DNA of 64,000 nucleotides from Ignavibacteria bacterium (GTDB lineage: Bacteria > Bacteroidota > Ignavibacteria > Kapaibacteriales > Kapaibacteriaceae). The DNA lies in contig JACPPD010000015.1 of assembly GCA_016191145.1 (NCBI GenBank), positions 80,100-144,099 of the forward strand, written 5' to 3'. Below, piece after piece: positions 7,704 through 16,333 of this stretch. Made by a program: the position numbers and the translations under genes. Below the pieces are notes generated by a model. The model had not been told where the DNA came from. It saw only the letters and a list, made by a program, of their open reading frames with translations, and did not search any database. The stretch's first letter is position 1, and each line of letters opens with the position of its first letter.

Positions 7704-10700
7704 ATGCAGAATTCAATGCGCTCGCTGCACTACGGCTTTGCAGTATTGGCACTAGTTATTTCGCTTACAACCTACCTCCTTACAGTTCAGCCCACCGTTC
7801 CATTCTGGGATTGCGGTGAGTTTACAGCAGCTGCCGTGCAGCAGCAGGTGCCGCACCCACCTGGCGCGCCGTTGTTCCTGATGATAGGAAAGATATTTCA
7901 TCTTCTGCCTTTTGGCGATCCAGGCTGGCGAGTAAATCTCGTCTCGGTGATTTCGAGCGCACTTACGGTGCTGATTCTGTACTTGATCACCGTCCATGTT
8001 ATTAAAAACTTTTATAAAGAGAACATCAACGAGTTCGGGAATGCCATGCTGGTCTATGGCAGCGCATTTGTTGGTGCACTTGCCTACGCTTTTTCCGATA
8101 CGTTTTGGTTCAATGCAGTGGAAAGTGAGGTTTATGCCGCATCGTCGCTCTTTGTGGCTTTAATTGTGTGGCTGCTCATGGTCTGGAACGAGAAGGCCGA
8201 CGAGCCTGGGCACGAGCGGTACCTGTTGCTGATAGCATACCTTATCGGAGTGTCCATTGGCGTCCACCTGCTATCAATCCTCACAATCTTCTCCATTGTT
8301 CTGCTCATCTATCTGCGCAGGTATCAGCATTCCACAAAGCGACTGATTTATACATTGCTTATTGGTCTTGGTTTATTCTTCTTTGTATATAATTTTATTA
8401 TCATGAAGCTGCCTGCGCTTTTTGCCGGCACGTTTCCGTTTGGAAGAAACGAAGCAAGGGAGTATCCGATAACAGACAGCATGGCAGTTACGATGCTTGG
8501 CGTAGGAGTAATTGCGCTTGGTGTTTGGGCTGCATGGTATGGTAAAAAGAAAAACCATGGTCTGCTTTCGTTATGCGCTACTTCGTTTCTGCTGCTTGTG
8601 GTTGGCTACAGTACGTATGCTCACATTCTCATCCGCGCAAATGCTAATCCGCCGATGAATGAGAATAAGCCGACGACGTTTGAAAAACTTATGTCGTATC
8701 TCGGACGTGAACAATATGGCGAAGCCCCCTTATGGCCAAGGCGGTATCAGGAAGAACAACGATTTATTACGCATTATAAAAAGTATGGTCCGTGGTCGCC
8801 TGCGCCAAGAAAAGTCATCACACTAAAAGACGGCAACCGTGTTTCAGTGCCAGACAGAGAGAACTGGAAAACAAACACGAGTGCAGAGCTCGGATATCTT
8901 GTCGACTTTCAAATCGACCACATGTATATGCGATACTTCATGTGGAACTTCGTGGGCAGAACCAGCGATGTGCAGGATGCGCCGGCATACTGGCCGTTTA
9001 CTTCAAAGGAGACGGTTGATTATTGGAACCATAAAAGCGGCGTGTCGGATAGGTTCCCTGTGAACTTTTGGATGCTGCCTCTCCTGCTCGGTTTTATCGG
9101 CTTGTACGTACACTTTGCACGCGACAAACAGATGGCATGGGTATTCCTCGTGCTGTTTCTTATGACGGGTGTTCTTGCTGCCATTCAGCAGAACCAGCAG
9201 AATCCACAACCCAGGGAACGAGACTATTTCTACGTCTCATCATTTATGGTGTGGGCAATGTGGATTGGCATTGGTGTATTCGGCTTGCTTGAGCGCGTCA
9301 AGAAGAATAAAGTGTATGTGGGAGGGGGCTTGTTAGCCGTGCTGCTTCTTGTGCCACTCAACATGGGTTGGCAGGGATGGAAATCTCATACACGTGCCAA
9401 TAATTACATGGCATTCGATTATGCATACAACATTCTGCAGAGTCTTGAAAAAGATGCCATCGTGTTTACCAATGGCGACAACGATACCTTCCCTGTGTGG
9501 TACCTGCAGGATGTTGCCGGTGTTAGGCGCGACGTGCGCGTTGTTAATTTGTCTCTCGGACAAACCACGTGGTACGTTGAACAACTCAAGAACCGAGAAC
9601 CATTTGGCGCAAAAAAAGTGCCGCTGTCTTTTAAAGATGAACAGCTCAACGTATCGGAAGATGATCCAAAGGCCTTGTCGTACGAATTCGGATACGAACA
9701 ACTTGTCACCGTTCCAGTAGATCCTAAAATAATTGCTAAATTTACCAACGATTCGGTAATCATCAACAGCGGAAAGATGCAGTGGGTGTACAAGGGAGCA
9801 CGCAAAGGTCAGGATGATAAGGGGCGGGTGCAATACTTCTTTGGCGTGCAGCACAAATTGGTGCGCGATATCATCGAGCAGGTTAAGTTTACGCGACCCG
9901 TTTACTTTAGCACATCTGTTGGAGATCCGTCCTGGGCCGATGAATACATTGGGTTGGATAATTATTTGCGGCTCGAAGGCATGGCGTTCCGTGTTTGCCC
10001 TGCTCCGCAGCGCTCCGTGATTGGCGAGGGTATTAACGAAGAAGTGATGGACAAGAGCCTTCTTCAGGCACGCAACGACAATGGCTTTTCTACGGAACCG
10101 GCGTACGGGTTAAAATTCCGCAATCTCAGCACTGCGTCGAATGTGTATTACGACGACGTTCACCGAGATTACGTGCTGAACTACCGCAACGTGTTTTATA
10201 AATACGCCACGTATTTACTGCATGAAAAGAAGAGCAATGCAAAAGCGGCAAAAGTATTAAAGGAAATGAACAATTTTTTGTCGCTGGACAAATTCCCTGT
10301 CGGTATGGGCTTCGAATTACAGATAGCAACATTCTTTGAAACCAGCGGCGATACTGCTGATGCAAAAGACATGGCAGCGAGGGCTCTGGCGAGTGCTACT
10401 GTTATCATCCAAAAACCATCCTTGCTGCAGCGCGAGCCTCAAACCTCTGAGGAAGCCATGCCCGAGCAGACTGCCGCCGAAGCGTGTATCATTCTTGGCA
10501 GATGGAAAGAAGCCGAGCAGTATTACAGGCAGGTTGGCTCTCAGCAGCCCAATGACATATTGCTAAATTATATTATAGACGAAATTCAGATTATTAAACA
10601 AGAGCGCGAAGGAAATCTGCAGGGCGCTCTTGCAACCGCTGAATCACTACGTCCAAAGTATCTGGCGAATGCAGCCGACAAGCGAGCCGTGCAGGTGTCT

Positions 10701-10769
10701 ACGCGCCTGCAGGCATACATTGACAAGCTGCGTCTCAGGCTTGGCATGCCCCCTGAAAAATGGAGCTAG
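7704..10769 (+). CDS. DUF2723 multi-pass membrane protein, putative glycosyltransferase
   Basis: A 1021-residue protein with many hydrophobic segments in the first 560 residues and a soluble C-terminal part. The N-terminus carries the DUF2723 hallmark FWDCGEFTAAAVQQQVPHPPG, with acidic residues in the first loop as in C-type (dolichol/polyprenol-dependent) glycosyltransferases. The family includes eukaryotic TMEM260, a protein O-mannosyltransferase; a role in glycosylating exported proteins is inference. A second block QNQQNPQPRERDYFYV (near 500) is also typical of the family. The C-terminal third looks like helical TPR-type repeats. It overlaps the rhomboid gene by ten bases, suggesting translational coupling. 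Confidence 0.85.
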   Translation: MQNSMRSLHYGFAVLALVISLTTYLLTVQPTVPFWDCGEFTAAAVQQQVPHPPGAPLFLMIGKIFHLLPFGDPGWRVNLVSVISSALTVLILYLITVHVIKNFYKENINEFGNAMLVYGSAFVGALAYAFSDTFWFNAVESEVYAASSLFVALIVWLLMVWNEKADEPGHERYLLLIAYLIGVSIGVHLLSILTIFSIVLLIYLRRYQHSTKRLIYTLLIGLGLFFFVYNFIIMKLPALFAGTFPFGRNEAREYPITDSMAVTMLGVGVIALGVWAAWYGKKKNHGLLSLCATSFLLLVVGYSTYAHILIRANANPPMNENKPTTFEKLMSYLGREQYGEAPLWPRRYQEEQRFITHYKKYGPWSPAPRKVITLKDGNRVSVPDRENWKTNTSAELGYLVDFQIDHMYMRYFMWNFVGRTSDVQDAPAYWPFTSKETVDYWNHKSGVSDRFPVNFWMLPLLLGFIGLYVHFARDKQMAWVFLVLFLMTGVLAAIQQNQQNPQPRERDYFYVSSFMVWAMWIGIGVFGLLERVKKNKVYVGGGLLAVLLLVPLNMGWQGWKSHTRANNYMAFDYAYNILQSLEKDAIVFTNGDNDTFPVWYLQDVAGVRRDVRVVNLSLGQTTWYVEQLKNREPFGAKKVPLSFKDEQLNVSEDDPKALSYEFGYEQLVTVPVDPKIIAKFTNDSVIINSGKMQWVYKGARKGQDDKGRVQYFFGVQHKLVRDIIEQVKFTRPVYFSTSVGDPSWADEYIGLDNYLRLEGMAFRVCPAPQRSVIGEGINEEVMDKSLLQARNDNGFSTEPAYGLKFRNLSTASNVYYDDVHRDYVLNYRNVFYKYATYLLHEKKSNAKAAKVLKEMNNFLSLDKFPVGMGFELQIATFFETSGDTADAKDMAARALASATVIIQKPSLLQREPQTSEEAMPEQTAAEACIILGRWKEAEQYYRQVGSQQPNDILLNYIIDEIQIIKQEREGNLQGALATAESLRPKYLANAADKRAVQVSTRLQAYIDKLRLRLGMPPEKWS

Positions 10770-11425
10770 CAACAGCTCCGGCAACGCTTACGATTGTGGC
10801 GGTAACAGCTACCGTCACAATCCTTGCGTTCCGTAACGAGCGTCTCTACGAACGATTAATGCTGAGCGTCGATGCAGTGCTCTCGCGCAGCGAGTGGTGG
10901 CGCATGTTAACGTCGTCTCTGGTACATGCAGACTGGCTCCACCTCTTTGCCAACATGATATCGCTCTTTGCCTTTGGGATGTGGTTTGAGCACACCATCG
11001 CGCCGTGGAGATTTGGTTTGCTGTACATCATAGGCGTCGTAATAGCCAGCTTCACATCAGTAATCGCCTATCGCACTGCTGTTGATTATCGCGCAGTTGG
11101 TGCATCTGGTGGCGTATGTGCCGTCATTGGCGGCGCCACCGTCATGTTCCCCGACATCAAGATGATGGTATTCCCTGTACCTGTTGGCATACCTGCCTGG
11201 ATTATTGGCGCCTTGTTCATCGTATACAGCATCGTAGGGTCTCGCGAGCGTTGGGACAACGTTGGGCACGCAGCGCACCTTGGCGGCACACTTGGCGGCA
11301 TGGGTCTTGTTGCTGCATTCTTCCCCGGATATGTACTTGGTAATATTATTTACGTTCTGGCAATCTTAGCCTCTGGCGCTGCAGCATGGATATGGATACG
11401 TCGGCGCGGCACGATAAAAAACTAA
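10760..11425 (+). CDS. Rhomboid family intramembrane serine protease
   Basis: A 221-residue polytopic membrane protein. The catalytic Ser is in GASGGVCAV (about residue 116) and the catalytic His in GHAAHLGG (about 173); the HLFANM motif in the second helix matches the rhomboid HxxxN region. These enzymes cleave transmembrane helices within the inner membrane; the substrate is unknown. The start lies inside the end of the DUF2723 gene, so the two may be cotranscribed. Downstream come about 230 bases without a gene and then tRNA-Pro. Confidence 0.9.
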   Translation: MELATAPATLTIVAVTATVTILAFRNERLYERLMLSVDAVLSRSEWWRMLTSSLVHADWLHLFANMISLFAFGMWFEHTIAPWRFGLLYIIGVVIASFTSVIAYRTAVDYRAVGASGGVCAVIGGATVMFPDIKMMVFPVPVGIPAWIIGALFIVYSIVGSRERWDNVGHAAHLGGTLGGMGLVAAFFPGYVLGNIIYVLAILASGAAAWIWIRRRGTIKN

Positions 11426-11605
11426 ATTGTAATTCCCAACAGCGTGGTAGCGGCAACGTCGGGCACAGATATTTTACCCCCTAACAAATTTTGATACTCC
11501 GATGAACATCGGTGTATTTGGGACAGGCGTGGATGCGAGCACCATTGGCACAAAACTCCTTTGCTGCTCATCCGAGCCAAGGTGAAGATCCTCACGCGCT
11601 GGCTC

Positions 11606-11635
11606 CCTCTCCTGGTGGAGAGGTGGAGAATTTTT
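11606..11635 (+). terminator. Possible weak terminator before tRNA-Pro
   Basis: CCTCTCC at 11606-11612 pairs with GGAGAGG at 11617-11623 around a TGGT loop; a T5 run starts eight bases later. A second hairpin (CCGAT at 11499-11503 with ATCGG at 11508-11512) lies upstream. The stretch 11426-11657 holds nothing else I can identify. Confidence 0.4.
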
Positions 11636-11657
11636 ATTCCTCCGTATCTTTATGATT

Positions 11658-11731
11658 CGGCGTATAGCGCAGCCCGGTAGCGCACCACTTTGGGGTAGTG
11701 GGGGTCGTGGGTTCAAATCCCGCTACGCCGA
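11658..11731 (+). tRNA. tRNA-Pro (anticodon GGG)
   Basis: A full 74-base cloverleaf: acceptor CGGCGTA/TACGCCG, D stem GCGC/GCGC, anticodon stem CCACT/AGTGG with loop TTGGGGT giving anticodon GGG, T arm GCGGG-type with TTCAAAT loop, discriminator A. CCA is not encoded. It marks the left edge of the accessory region. Confidence 0.95.
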
Positions 11732-12032
11732 CGGAAGTAGAATGAAGTCAAGTAGTTAAGCGAAATAGAGATAACGGTTTGAGGCAGCTTTGTGAATTGA
11801 CTTATTGAATCTAAGCCTAAATACCTGTATAACATTGGCAACATACGCGCATTCCAATCAATCTCCGTACATGATCGAGCAGCTTTGAGGGTGCCATTCC
11901 TGACGAGTGCTTTAATTCTCACTGTAATGTAACCGGGCAGCTTTCTGGCTCTGAATTAATTGCATTAATAACGTCATTGATTGTTTCTAAGAAGTCATTG
12001 GCGGAGAAGGTTTTTCAATTGAAAATAGTTTA
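11732..12032. other. AT-rich gap without a recognisable gene
   Basis: The 300 or so bases between tRNA-Pro and the toxin-antitoxin operator show no open frame with a credible start. I found no integrase gene and no second copy of the tRNA 3' end elsewhere in the window. Confidence 0.6.
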
Positions 12033-12060
12033 TACGTATATTGTACGTACAATGTACGTA
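12033..12060 (+). promoter_or_regulatory. Probable autoregulatory operator of the toxin-antitoxin pair
   Basis: TACGTA occurs three times at exactly 11-bp steps (12033, 12044, 12055), and the middle one is the centre of a perfect 14-bp palindrome ATTGTACGTACAAT (12040-12053). It ends 14 bases before the antitoxin ATG. Ribbon-helix-helix antitoxins are known to bind such repeated short palindromes cooperatively along one DNA face, which fits; binding here is inferred. Confidence 0.7.
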
Positions 12061-12074
12061 AGAAAGAAGTTGTC

Positions 12075-12374
12075 ATGCCAGCCACTGAAAGAATAGACCT
12101 CAGAATCGATTCTGCCAGCAAAAAGAAGGTGGATAGATTCTCAAAACGACAAAAAATCTCAAGTTCCCAATTCATCAAGACGGCGATTGAGTATTATATG
12201 CGCTACCTTGAAGTGAAAGAATCTGAAACAATCACGTTATCGCGAGAAGAATTTTCAATTCTAAGTAAGCTTATTGCCACTGAAGAGGAACCAAATAAAA
12301 AGCTGACAAAGGCTGCGGAAGAATATCGTCGGTTCACTCTGAGAAAGTCCAAGCCTTTGAAGAATGATCACTAA
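12075..12374 (+). CDS. DUF1778-type antitoxin (ribbon-helix-helix)
   Basis: A 99-residue protein starting TERIDLRIDSASKKKVDRFS, the classic DUF1778 N-terminal beta strand and first helix, followed by ISSSQFIKTAIEYYM. This forms the DNA-binding ribbon-helix-helix; the charged C-terminal part would wrap and neutralise the toxin. The start has a GAAAGAAG purine run before it. It overlaps the GNAT toxin gene by 11 bases, the usual antitoxin-first arrangement. It likely represses its own promoter through the TACGTA array directly upstream. Confidence is high for the family, moderate that the pair is active. Confidence 0.88.
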   Translation: MPATERIDLRIDSASKKKVDRFSKRQKISSSQFIKTAIEYYMRYLEVKESETITLSREEFSILSKLIATEEEPNKKLTKAAEEYRRFTLRKSKPLKNDH

Positions 12375-12861
12375 GAGATTCGACCCAAGTGTCCGCAGGC
12401 GCGATTCGTTTGACTGTGGGGAAGACACTGTCAACGATTTCATGATGACGAAGGCCAAACAATGGACAAAAAAGGGTCTTTCAGCCTGCTGGATTTTGGA
12501 GGGAGACCAGAGAGGCTCGATTGCGGGATTTTACACGCTCAGTGCACTTTCAATTCCGAGCGAACAAGCTCTTAAAGCAGGATCTAAAGATTTACCACAA
12601 GCGATGGACATTCCTGCAATTCTCATCGGTCAATTGGGTGTAGACAAAGGGTATCAAGGCAAAGGATATGGTACTAAACTATTGATGGACTCACTAAAAA
12701 GAGTGTTGTCCAATCAGGATATTGCTTGGTCTTGTGTAATTGTAGACGCACTCAACGATCGCGTGGCAAGATGGTATGAAGAGTACGGCTTTAAGAGGGT
12801 CTCAACGGAGCCAATTCGATTGGCGATTGCGCGAACAACTGTACAGAAATTGATCTTATAA
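12364..12861 (+). CDS. GNAT-family acetyltransferase toxin (TacT/AtaT-like)
   Basis: A 165-residue GNAT acetyltransferase. The start FDPSVRRRDSFDCGEDTVNDFM is the standard opening of the TacT-like toxins (F-C-G---LN-FL pattern). The acetyl-CoA binding motif is GYQGKGYG (about residues 98-105) and the catalytic Tyr region is RWYEEYGF (about 138-145). Characterised relatives acetylate the amino group of aminoacyl-tRNA and stop translation. Its 11-base overlap with the DUF1778 gene supports the toxin role rather than a housekeeping acetyltransferase. Target tRNA cannot be read from the sequence. Confidence 0.88.
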   Translation: MITKRFDPSVRRRDSFDCGEDTVNDFMMTKAKQWTKKGLSACWILEGDQRGSIAGFYTLSALSIPSEQALKAGSKDLPQAMDIPAILIGQLGVDKGYQGKGYGTKLLMDSLKRVLSNQDIAWSCVIVDALNDRVARWYEEYGFKRVSTEPIRLAIARTTVQKLIL

Positions 12862-12883
12862 TTTTTGAGCGAATTGACACCTC

Positions 12884-13006
12884 GTGCCCGACCTTAAACC
12901 TTCCCACAAGCCAATCAAAGACTACTTCACCGAACTCGCACAGTTCGAGAAACACGGTCACTCCAGCGAGATAACCATGCGCAATGCATTTCTGGATCTG
13001 CTGTAA
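12884..13006 (+). pseudogene. N-terminal fragment of a type ISP restriction-modification enzyme
   Basis: A GTG-started 40-codon frame reads KPIKDYFTELAQFEKHGHSS and then EITMRNAFLDLL before a TAA. This closely resembles the first residues of the very large single-chain type ISP restriction-modification enzymes (LlaBIII-like), which are about 1500 residues long. Nothing of the helicase, methylase or nuclease parts follows, so it is a relic. The call rests on recognising this short stretch by memory. Confidence 0.6.
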
Positions 13007-13040
13007 ATGTTGGCGATGAAAGTGCAATGACAGGCTGCCC

Positions 13041-13324
13041 CTTCCCCCCACTTTACCTTCAATCTTCTACTCCACTCCGCATGCCGAATATCTCTTGATA
13101 CCCGGCATCATAACTGGTGTGGCATTCGATCCCGCATTTTCCAGTGTTAGTGTGTCACGTTCGGCCTGACATCCTGCACCGCATACTCCTTTCACACAAA
13201 CCCGCTCTGAATCAATGCCTCTGTTACACTCAACATTTCCTCTTGTTTGTTCATCGCTCCACTTTCGTATGTTGTGGCGCGAAAATATTTCATAATTTAG
13301 TTGAATGAAAGATGCACTTGCTGG
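13041..13324 (+). repeat. Interspersed repeat, copy A (near full length)
   Basis: Bases 13041-13306 align without gaps to copy B at an offset of 4008, with about 32 mismatches by hand count. It contains the hairpin element ATGCCGAATATC-TCTT-GATACCCGGCAT (13081-13108, imperfect here). On the minus strand a 20-codon frame starts with ATG at 13254 and ends with TGA at 13192; an AAGGAG and a GTG (13179) follow. No transposase is encoded. Confidence 0.85.
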
Positions 13325-13404
13325 CGTACATATGTTGTGACCTTGAGAAACGAAAGACTTGAAGAATATATTTGTGGTGATCTTTAGCATGTTCCCCGTG
13401 AAGC

Positions 13405-13716
13405 GTGGCGCTTCATAAAAAAAATATCAGGAATCGACGCTACTCAACTCTCAAGAACACCACACTGGATGTATTCGTAGGTGCGTACATTCGTAAACGA
13501 CGATTGACTAAGGTGAGTGTCTATTTTGTGGGACCAGCCCTCACACGCAGCGTCACCAATTGGTGCACACCGGATCAGCGATTGCGATGGGCTTCATTTG
13601 CTGCGCTTACAGCAGAACGACGTATGAACAAACTCCACAACCACAAACACACACCAACACTGGCGAAAGCAATTTCAGATTTTCTTCGTAAATCGAAGCG
13701 GAGCAAGGACTCGTGA
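13405..13716 (+). CDS. Hypothetical small basic protein (uncertain)
   Basis: A 103-codon frame with a GTG start and no convincing ribosome site. The product is basic (many Arg, Lys and His), with the segment AYIRKRRLTKVSVYFVGPAL near residues 25-45 and a helix-like C-terminal tail. Part of it (AYIRKRRLTKVSV) is echoed as TYFRKQHLAKTSV in a broken frame at 20388-20427, so it belongs to a repeated sequence and may itself be a relic of a mobile or recombined gene. It lies in the 150-550 bases after repeat copy A. I do not recognise the family. Confidence 0.3.
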   Translation: MALHKKNIRNRRYSTLKNTTLDVFVGAYIRKRRLTKVSVYFVGPALTRSVTNWCTPDQRLRWASFAALTAERRMNKLHNHKHTPTLAKAISDFLRKSKRSKDS

Positions 13717-13868
13717 TATTTCAACTAAGAATTGGACACTGCCATCCTCAGTTCACCATAAAATACTATTTTTTTTTAATAACGCAAATGTTATATTGAA
13801 TAGTGAAGATAATTACTGCGCTATTGTGTTGCTTGACAACGTCATTCCGTAGTTAAGAGCGGGTTAAA

Positions 13869-14222
13869 ATGAAAGGAATCATGAGAACATTTTTGATCTG
13901 CTTGCTTTTTGTGTTGGTTCCGAACGTTAGTAGAGTTTACAGTTTCCAGGCCACCTTTAGAGTTTATACGTTTCCAACAATAGCCAATCAGATGTTCACG
14001 ATTGCGATAAGAAATTTTGATCGTGCACCTAGCGACTCCTTGGACATTTCAGTATATCACATTTCCGGAGTACTTTTTTGGCATACGCAGGAACCTCTAC
14101 TAAAGTCCCTGGGTGATAACGACATTACAATCAATTGTTCAAGCTGGCCGATTGGACCTTACTTTTGTCACATTACAAATGGCATTGGAAGGGAAACTAT
14201 CAAAATGGCGATCGTTAGGTAG
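13869..14222 (+). CDS. Short secreted protein resembling an isolated T9SS sorting domain
   Basis: A 117-residue protein with a signal peptide (MRTFLICLLFVLVPNVSRVYS region) followed almost immediately by a domain that looks like a type A T9SS C-terminal sorting signal: a strand with DISVYHISGVLFW, then WPIGPYFCHITNG and a basic ending KMAIVR. In normal cargo proteins this 75-85-residue domain follows a large passenger; here there is no passenger. It could be a truncated cargo, a decoy or ligand for the secretion machinery, or a small surface protein. It opens a co-directional run of secreted proteins between repeat copies A and B. Confidence 0.6.
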   Translation: MKGIMRTFLICLLFVLVPNVSRVYSFQATFRVYTFPTIANQMFTIAIRNFDRAPSDSLDISVYHISGVLFWHTQEPLLKSLGDNDITINCSSWPIGPYFCHITNGIGRETIKMAIVR

Positions 14223-14265
14223 TGCAGCTTGTACCTTTCTTCATTTTCTGTCACAGGAGTATTTT

Positions 14266-14670
14266 ATGAAGATATATATTTTAATTGCAGCACTGCTTAT
14301 TGCCGTATGCATTTATGACGCAAATGCATATTATAAGCGGGTCGCTAAAGGTGGTCGATCGAATGGAGGTGGTGCTGTGACGTATTATGTTGTTTCCGTT
14401 CACACTGATATGTGGGGAACATCAATTTGGTGTGAAGGAGATGGCAATAATGGTTGTCCTTATACGGCTTCAGCTGTCACCCAACAGGAATCAGATGCAC
14501 GAGATTGGGTTCTGGATCAGATTTCACAGAACGTTATAACTGGCGACGGTTACGCACCAAACGGCAAACGAGCCAAGTGGTCGGCAAGTGCTTCTATGAA
14601 TCCTGTTAATGTGAATATCTGGGTTTGGGGCATTTCGGAAAGTTTACCTAGCGATTACTTTGACTATTGA
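14266..14670 (+). CDS. Small secreted protein of unknown family
   Basis: A 134-residue protein. The start at 14266 is chosen because AGGAG at 14255-14259 lies six bases upstream and a signal peptide follows directly (MKIYILIAALLIAVCIYDANA). The mature part of about 113 residues is Gly-rich at first (KGGRSNGGG), then has two cysteines (IWCEGDGNNGC) and many Trp, ending in an acidic SLPSDYFDY tail. A strong hairpin terminator follows. Small signal-peptide-bearing proteins next to lipoproteins and thioredoxin-like proteins recall the NVEAL-type loci of Bacteroides, but the NVEAL motif itself is not present, so this is only an analogy. Confidence 0.6.
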   Translation: MKIYILIAALLIAVCIYDANAYYKRVAKGGRSNGGGAVTYYVVSVHTDMWGTSIWCEGDGNNGCPYTASAVTQQESDARDWVLDQISQNVITGDGYAPNGKRAKWSASASMNPVNVNIWVWGISESLPSDYFDY

Positions 14671-14693
14671 AAAGGACATTTGCAGTGTCGCGC

Positions 14694-14740
14694 ACGGTTT
14701 GTTGCTATATTCAACTGTAGCAACAAACCGTTGTGTTTGT
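14694..14740 (+). terminator. Strong stem-loop terminator
   Basis: A 14-bp perfect inverted repeat: ACGGTTTGTTGCTA at 14694-14707 and TAGCAACAAACCGT at 14718-14731, with a 10-base loop and a T-rich tail (TGTGTTTGTC). It lies 23 bases after the secreted-protein stop and probably ends that transcript, at least partly separating it from the lipoprotein genes. Confidence 0.8.
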
Positions 14741-14790
14741 CAGAATATTTTCTATTAGAAAAGTTCCCCAATGGTGGTTTCTTTCCGAGA

Positions 14791-15141
14791 ATGAAACACT
14801 TTCTTTCTTTGCTGACTTTTGCATGCTTGTTGGTTTCATGCTTGCCACAGAAAAATGACGTTATGATTGTCGAACTGGATTCAATCAGCCTATGCGGATT
14901 TTATTCTGTTGAACTTACCGTAGACAACGCAGAATCGATTCATGCTGTAGCTCGTGGAAGGGGACATGAATGTTTGCCACAGTCTGTTCCGGGGAAGTAT
15001 CGCGACCGTTGGAAGGTAGTCATATCAGTGATTCAGGTGATGGAGAACGATGGACTTCATCGTGAATCAATCGATACTGTGATTAACTACGTCCGAATAG
15101 TTGGGATGGCAGAAAAGTATACATTAACTGTTGGTGAGTAA
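14791..15141 (+). CDS. Putative lipoprotein of unknown function
   Basis: A 116-residue protein beginning MKHFLSLLTFACLLVSC, a typical lipoprotein signal with the lipid-bearing Cys at residue 17. The open frame extends upstream into the terminator hairpin, so the ATG at 14791 is preferred although its ribosome site is weak. The mature part is short, mixed alpha/beta in appearance, with a DSISLCGFYSVELTVDN segment. Its end overlaps the start of the next lipoprotein gene by a few bases, and a third gene overlaps that, so the three probably form one operon. No family recognised. Confidence 0.6.
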   Translation: MKHFLSLLTFACLLVSCLPQKNDVMIVELDSISLCGFYSVELTVDNAESIHAVARGRGHECLPQSVPGKYRDRWKVVISVIQVMENDGLHRESIDTVINYVRIVGMAEKYTLTVGE

Positions 15142-16333
15142 ACTTCTCATGAGCATTATTTTGATGGCACTGCTGTTGGTCTTGTGTTGTGGATGTTCGT
15201 CTGAAGTGCCCAGGGAAAGAATGTCTCTGACGAAATCGGTACCTACTGATATCCCATTTTCAGCTCGAGTTGTTCAAGCACCATCTCCTGATGGCACATT
15301 TGTAGTAGCATTCCACAGAAATATTGATACGCTCACAGTTTATAGATACGATCGCTATTTGGCTAGGATTGATTCTCAGGCAGTTTCGATTCGCGAAGCC
15401 ATAGGTGCATCACCAAGCATAAATGCTCCAAGTGCTATTCAGATTATCGGAGGTCGGCTTTTCGCACTATATTATGAAGGTATTATCAGTGTGAATCTGG
15501 ATTCGCTGGGTAAATCCGACGTGAAGTTCATACCAACTTCTGAACCGTTCACACAATTCTTTGTTAATGATGACATCATAATTTTAGGACGCTTTTACGA
15601 TGCGGTGTTCGGAAATAGCAGGTGTGTGCTTGCTTGCTACGACCTCAGGGGAAATTTCTTGTATCGTACTAATCTCGACATTCGATCCGTTGTCATGACG
15701 CGCTTACTTCCGTGCAATTTCGCGTCGTTCTCCGGCAACACTTGTGTTGTAGTCGATCCTCTCGACATGACAATATTGCAGCTCTCGTGTACGCGTACAG
15801 GCCTCGACACAATTTTTTACGGGCAGCTTAAAATCGATGATCGTTATAAAAAACCTGATGTCGATAGCATATTACAACAAACGACTGGGATAGAGGCACG
15901 ATTACAGATTGATCGCATCATGGACTTCGTAACTAAGGAAGGATCCAGTATCAAGCAAGTTGTATTGTTTGATGACAGCACACTTTATATCGCACGCAAT
16001 AAGCCATCGCAACTCGCCAAGAGATCGTTCGAATACACGTTGACCTTCTACCGAATTTCAGACGACAAATCGCCTCAGGAGTTATTAAGTTTTGTTTCTC
16101 CCGGGTTTGAATCTGATTACATAGTAAATCACTCCAGACCTTTCGTTTTTGCTTACAATAACCCACCTATTAGAGTTGATAAAAAACACTTCATTTGTAT
16201 TGGTATGTTTTCACACGACTCGATGGAAGGGACAAACAAGTCCGCACGCGATGTTTTTCAATCCGTCTTTGCTGCGTATCAGAAGGGTGCTCCAATGACA
16301 TATTCTATATTTAAGTATAAAGTGGATTTATGA
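15134..16333 (+). CDS. Lipoprotein resembling six-bladed beta-propeller proteins
   Basis: About 399 residues. GTG at 15134 is preferred over ATG at 15149 because it adds a Lys to the signal peptide (SKLLMSIILMALLLVLCC); the lipobox is LCCGC. The mature part has repeated short strands (DTLTVYRYDRYLARID, VLACYDLRGNFLYRTN, QLSCTRTGLDTIFYGQ) and aromatic/Asp-Gly turns, the look of the lipidated six-bladed propellers common in Bacteroidota. It overlaps genes on both sides: eight bases with the small lipoprotein upstream and four with the thioredoxin-like gene downstream, so the three are likely translated together. Ligand unknown; the fold assignment needs a profile search. Confidence 0.6.
   Translation: MSKLLMSIILMALLLVLCCGCSSEVPRERMSLTKSVPTDIPFSARVVQAPSPDGTFVVAFHRNIDTLTVYRYDRYLARIDSQAVSIREAIGASPSINAPSAIQIIGGRLFALYYEGIISVNLDSLGKSDVKFIPTSEPFTQFFVNDDIIILGRFYDAVFGNSRCVLACYDLRGNFLYRTNLDIRSVVMTRLLPCNFASFSGNTCVVVDPLDMTILQLSCTRTGLDTIFYGQLKIDDRYKKPDVDSILQQTTGIEARLQIDRIMDFVTKEGSSIKQVVLFDDSTLYIARNKPSQLAKRSFEYTLTFYRISDDKSPQELLSFVSPGFESDYIVNHSRPFVFAYNNPPIRVDKKHFICIGMFSHDSMEGTNKSARDVFQSVFAAYQKGAPMTYSIFKYKVDL

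Noticed and set aside
11658-11731. tRNA-Pro as an integration site with a duplicated 3' end
   Set aside because: I looked for a second copy of the tRNA 3' end (TTCAAATCCCGCTACG) and found none in the window; no integrase gene is present either.
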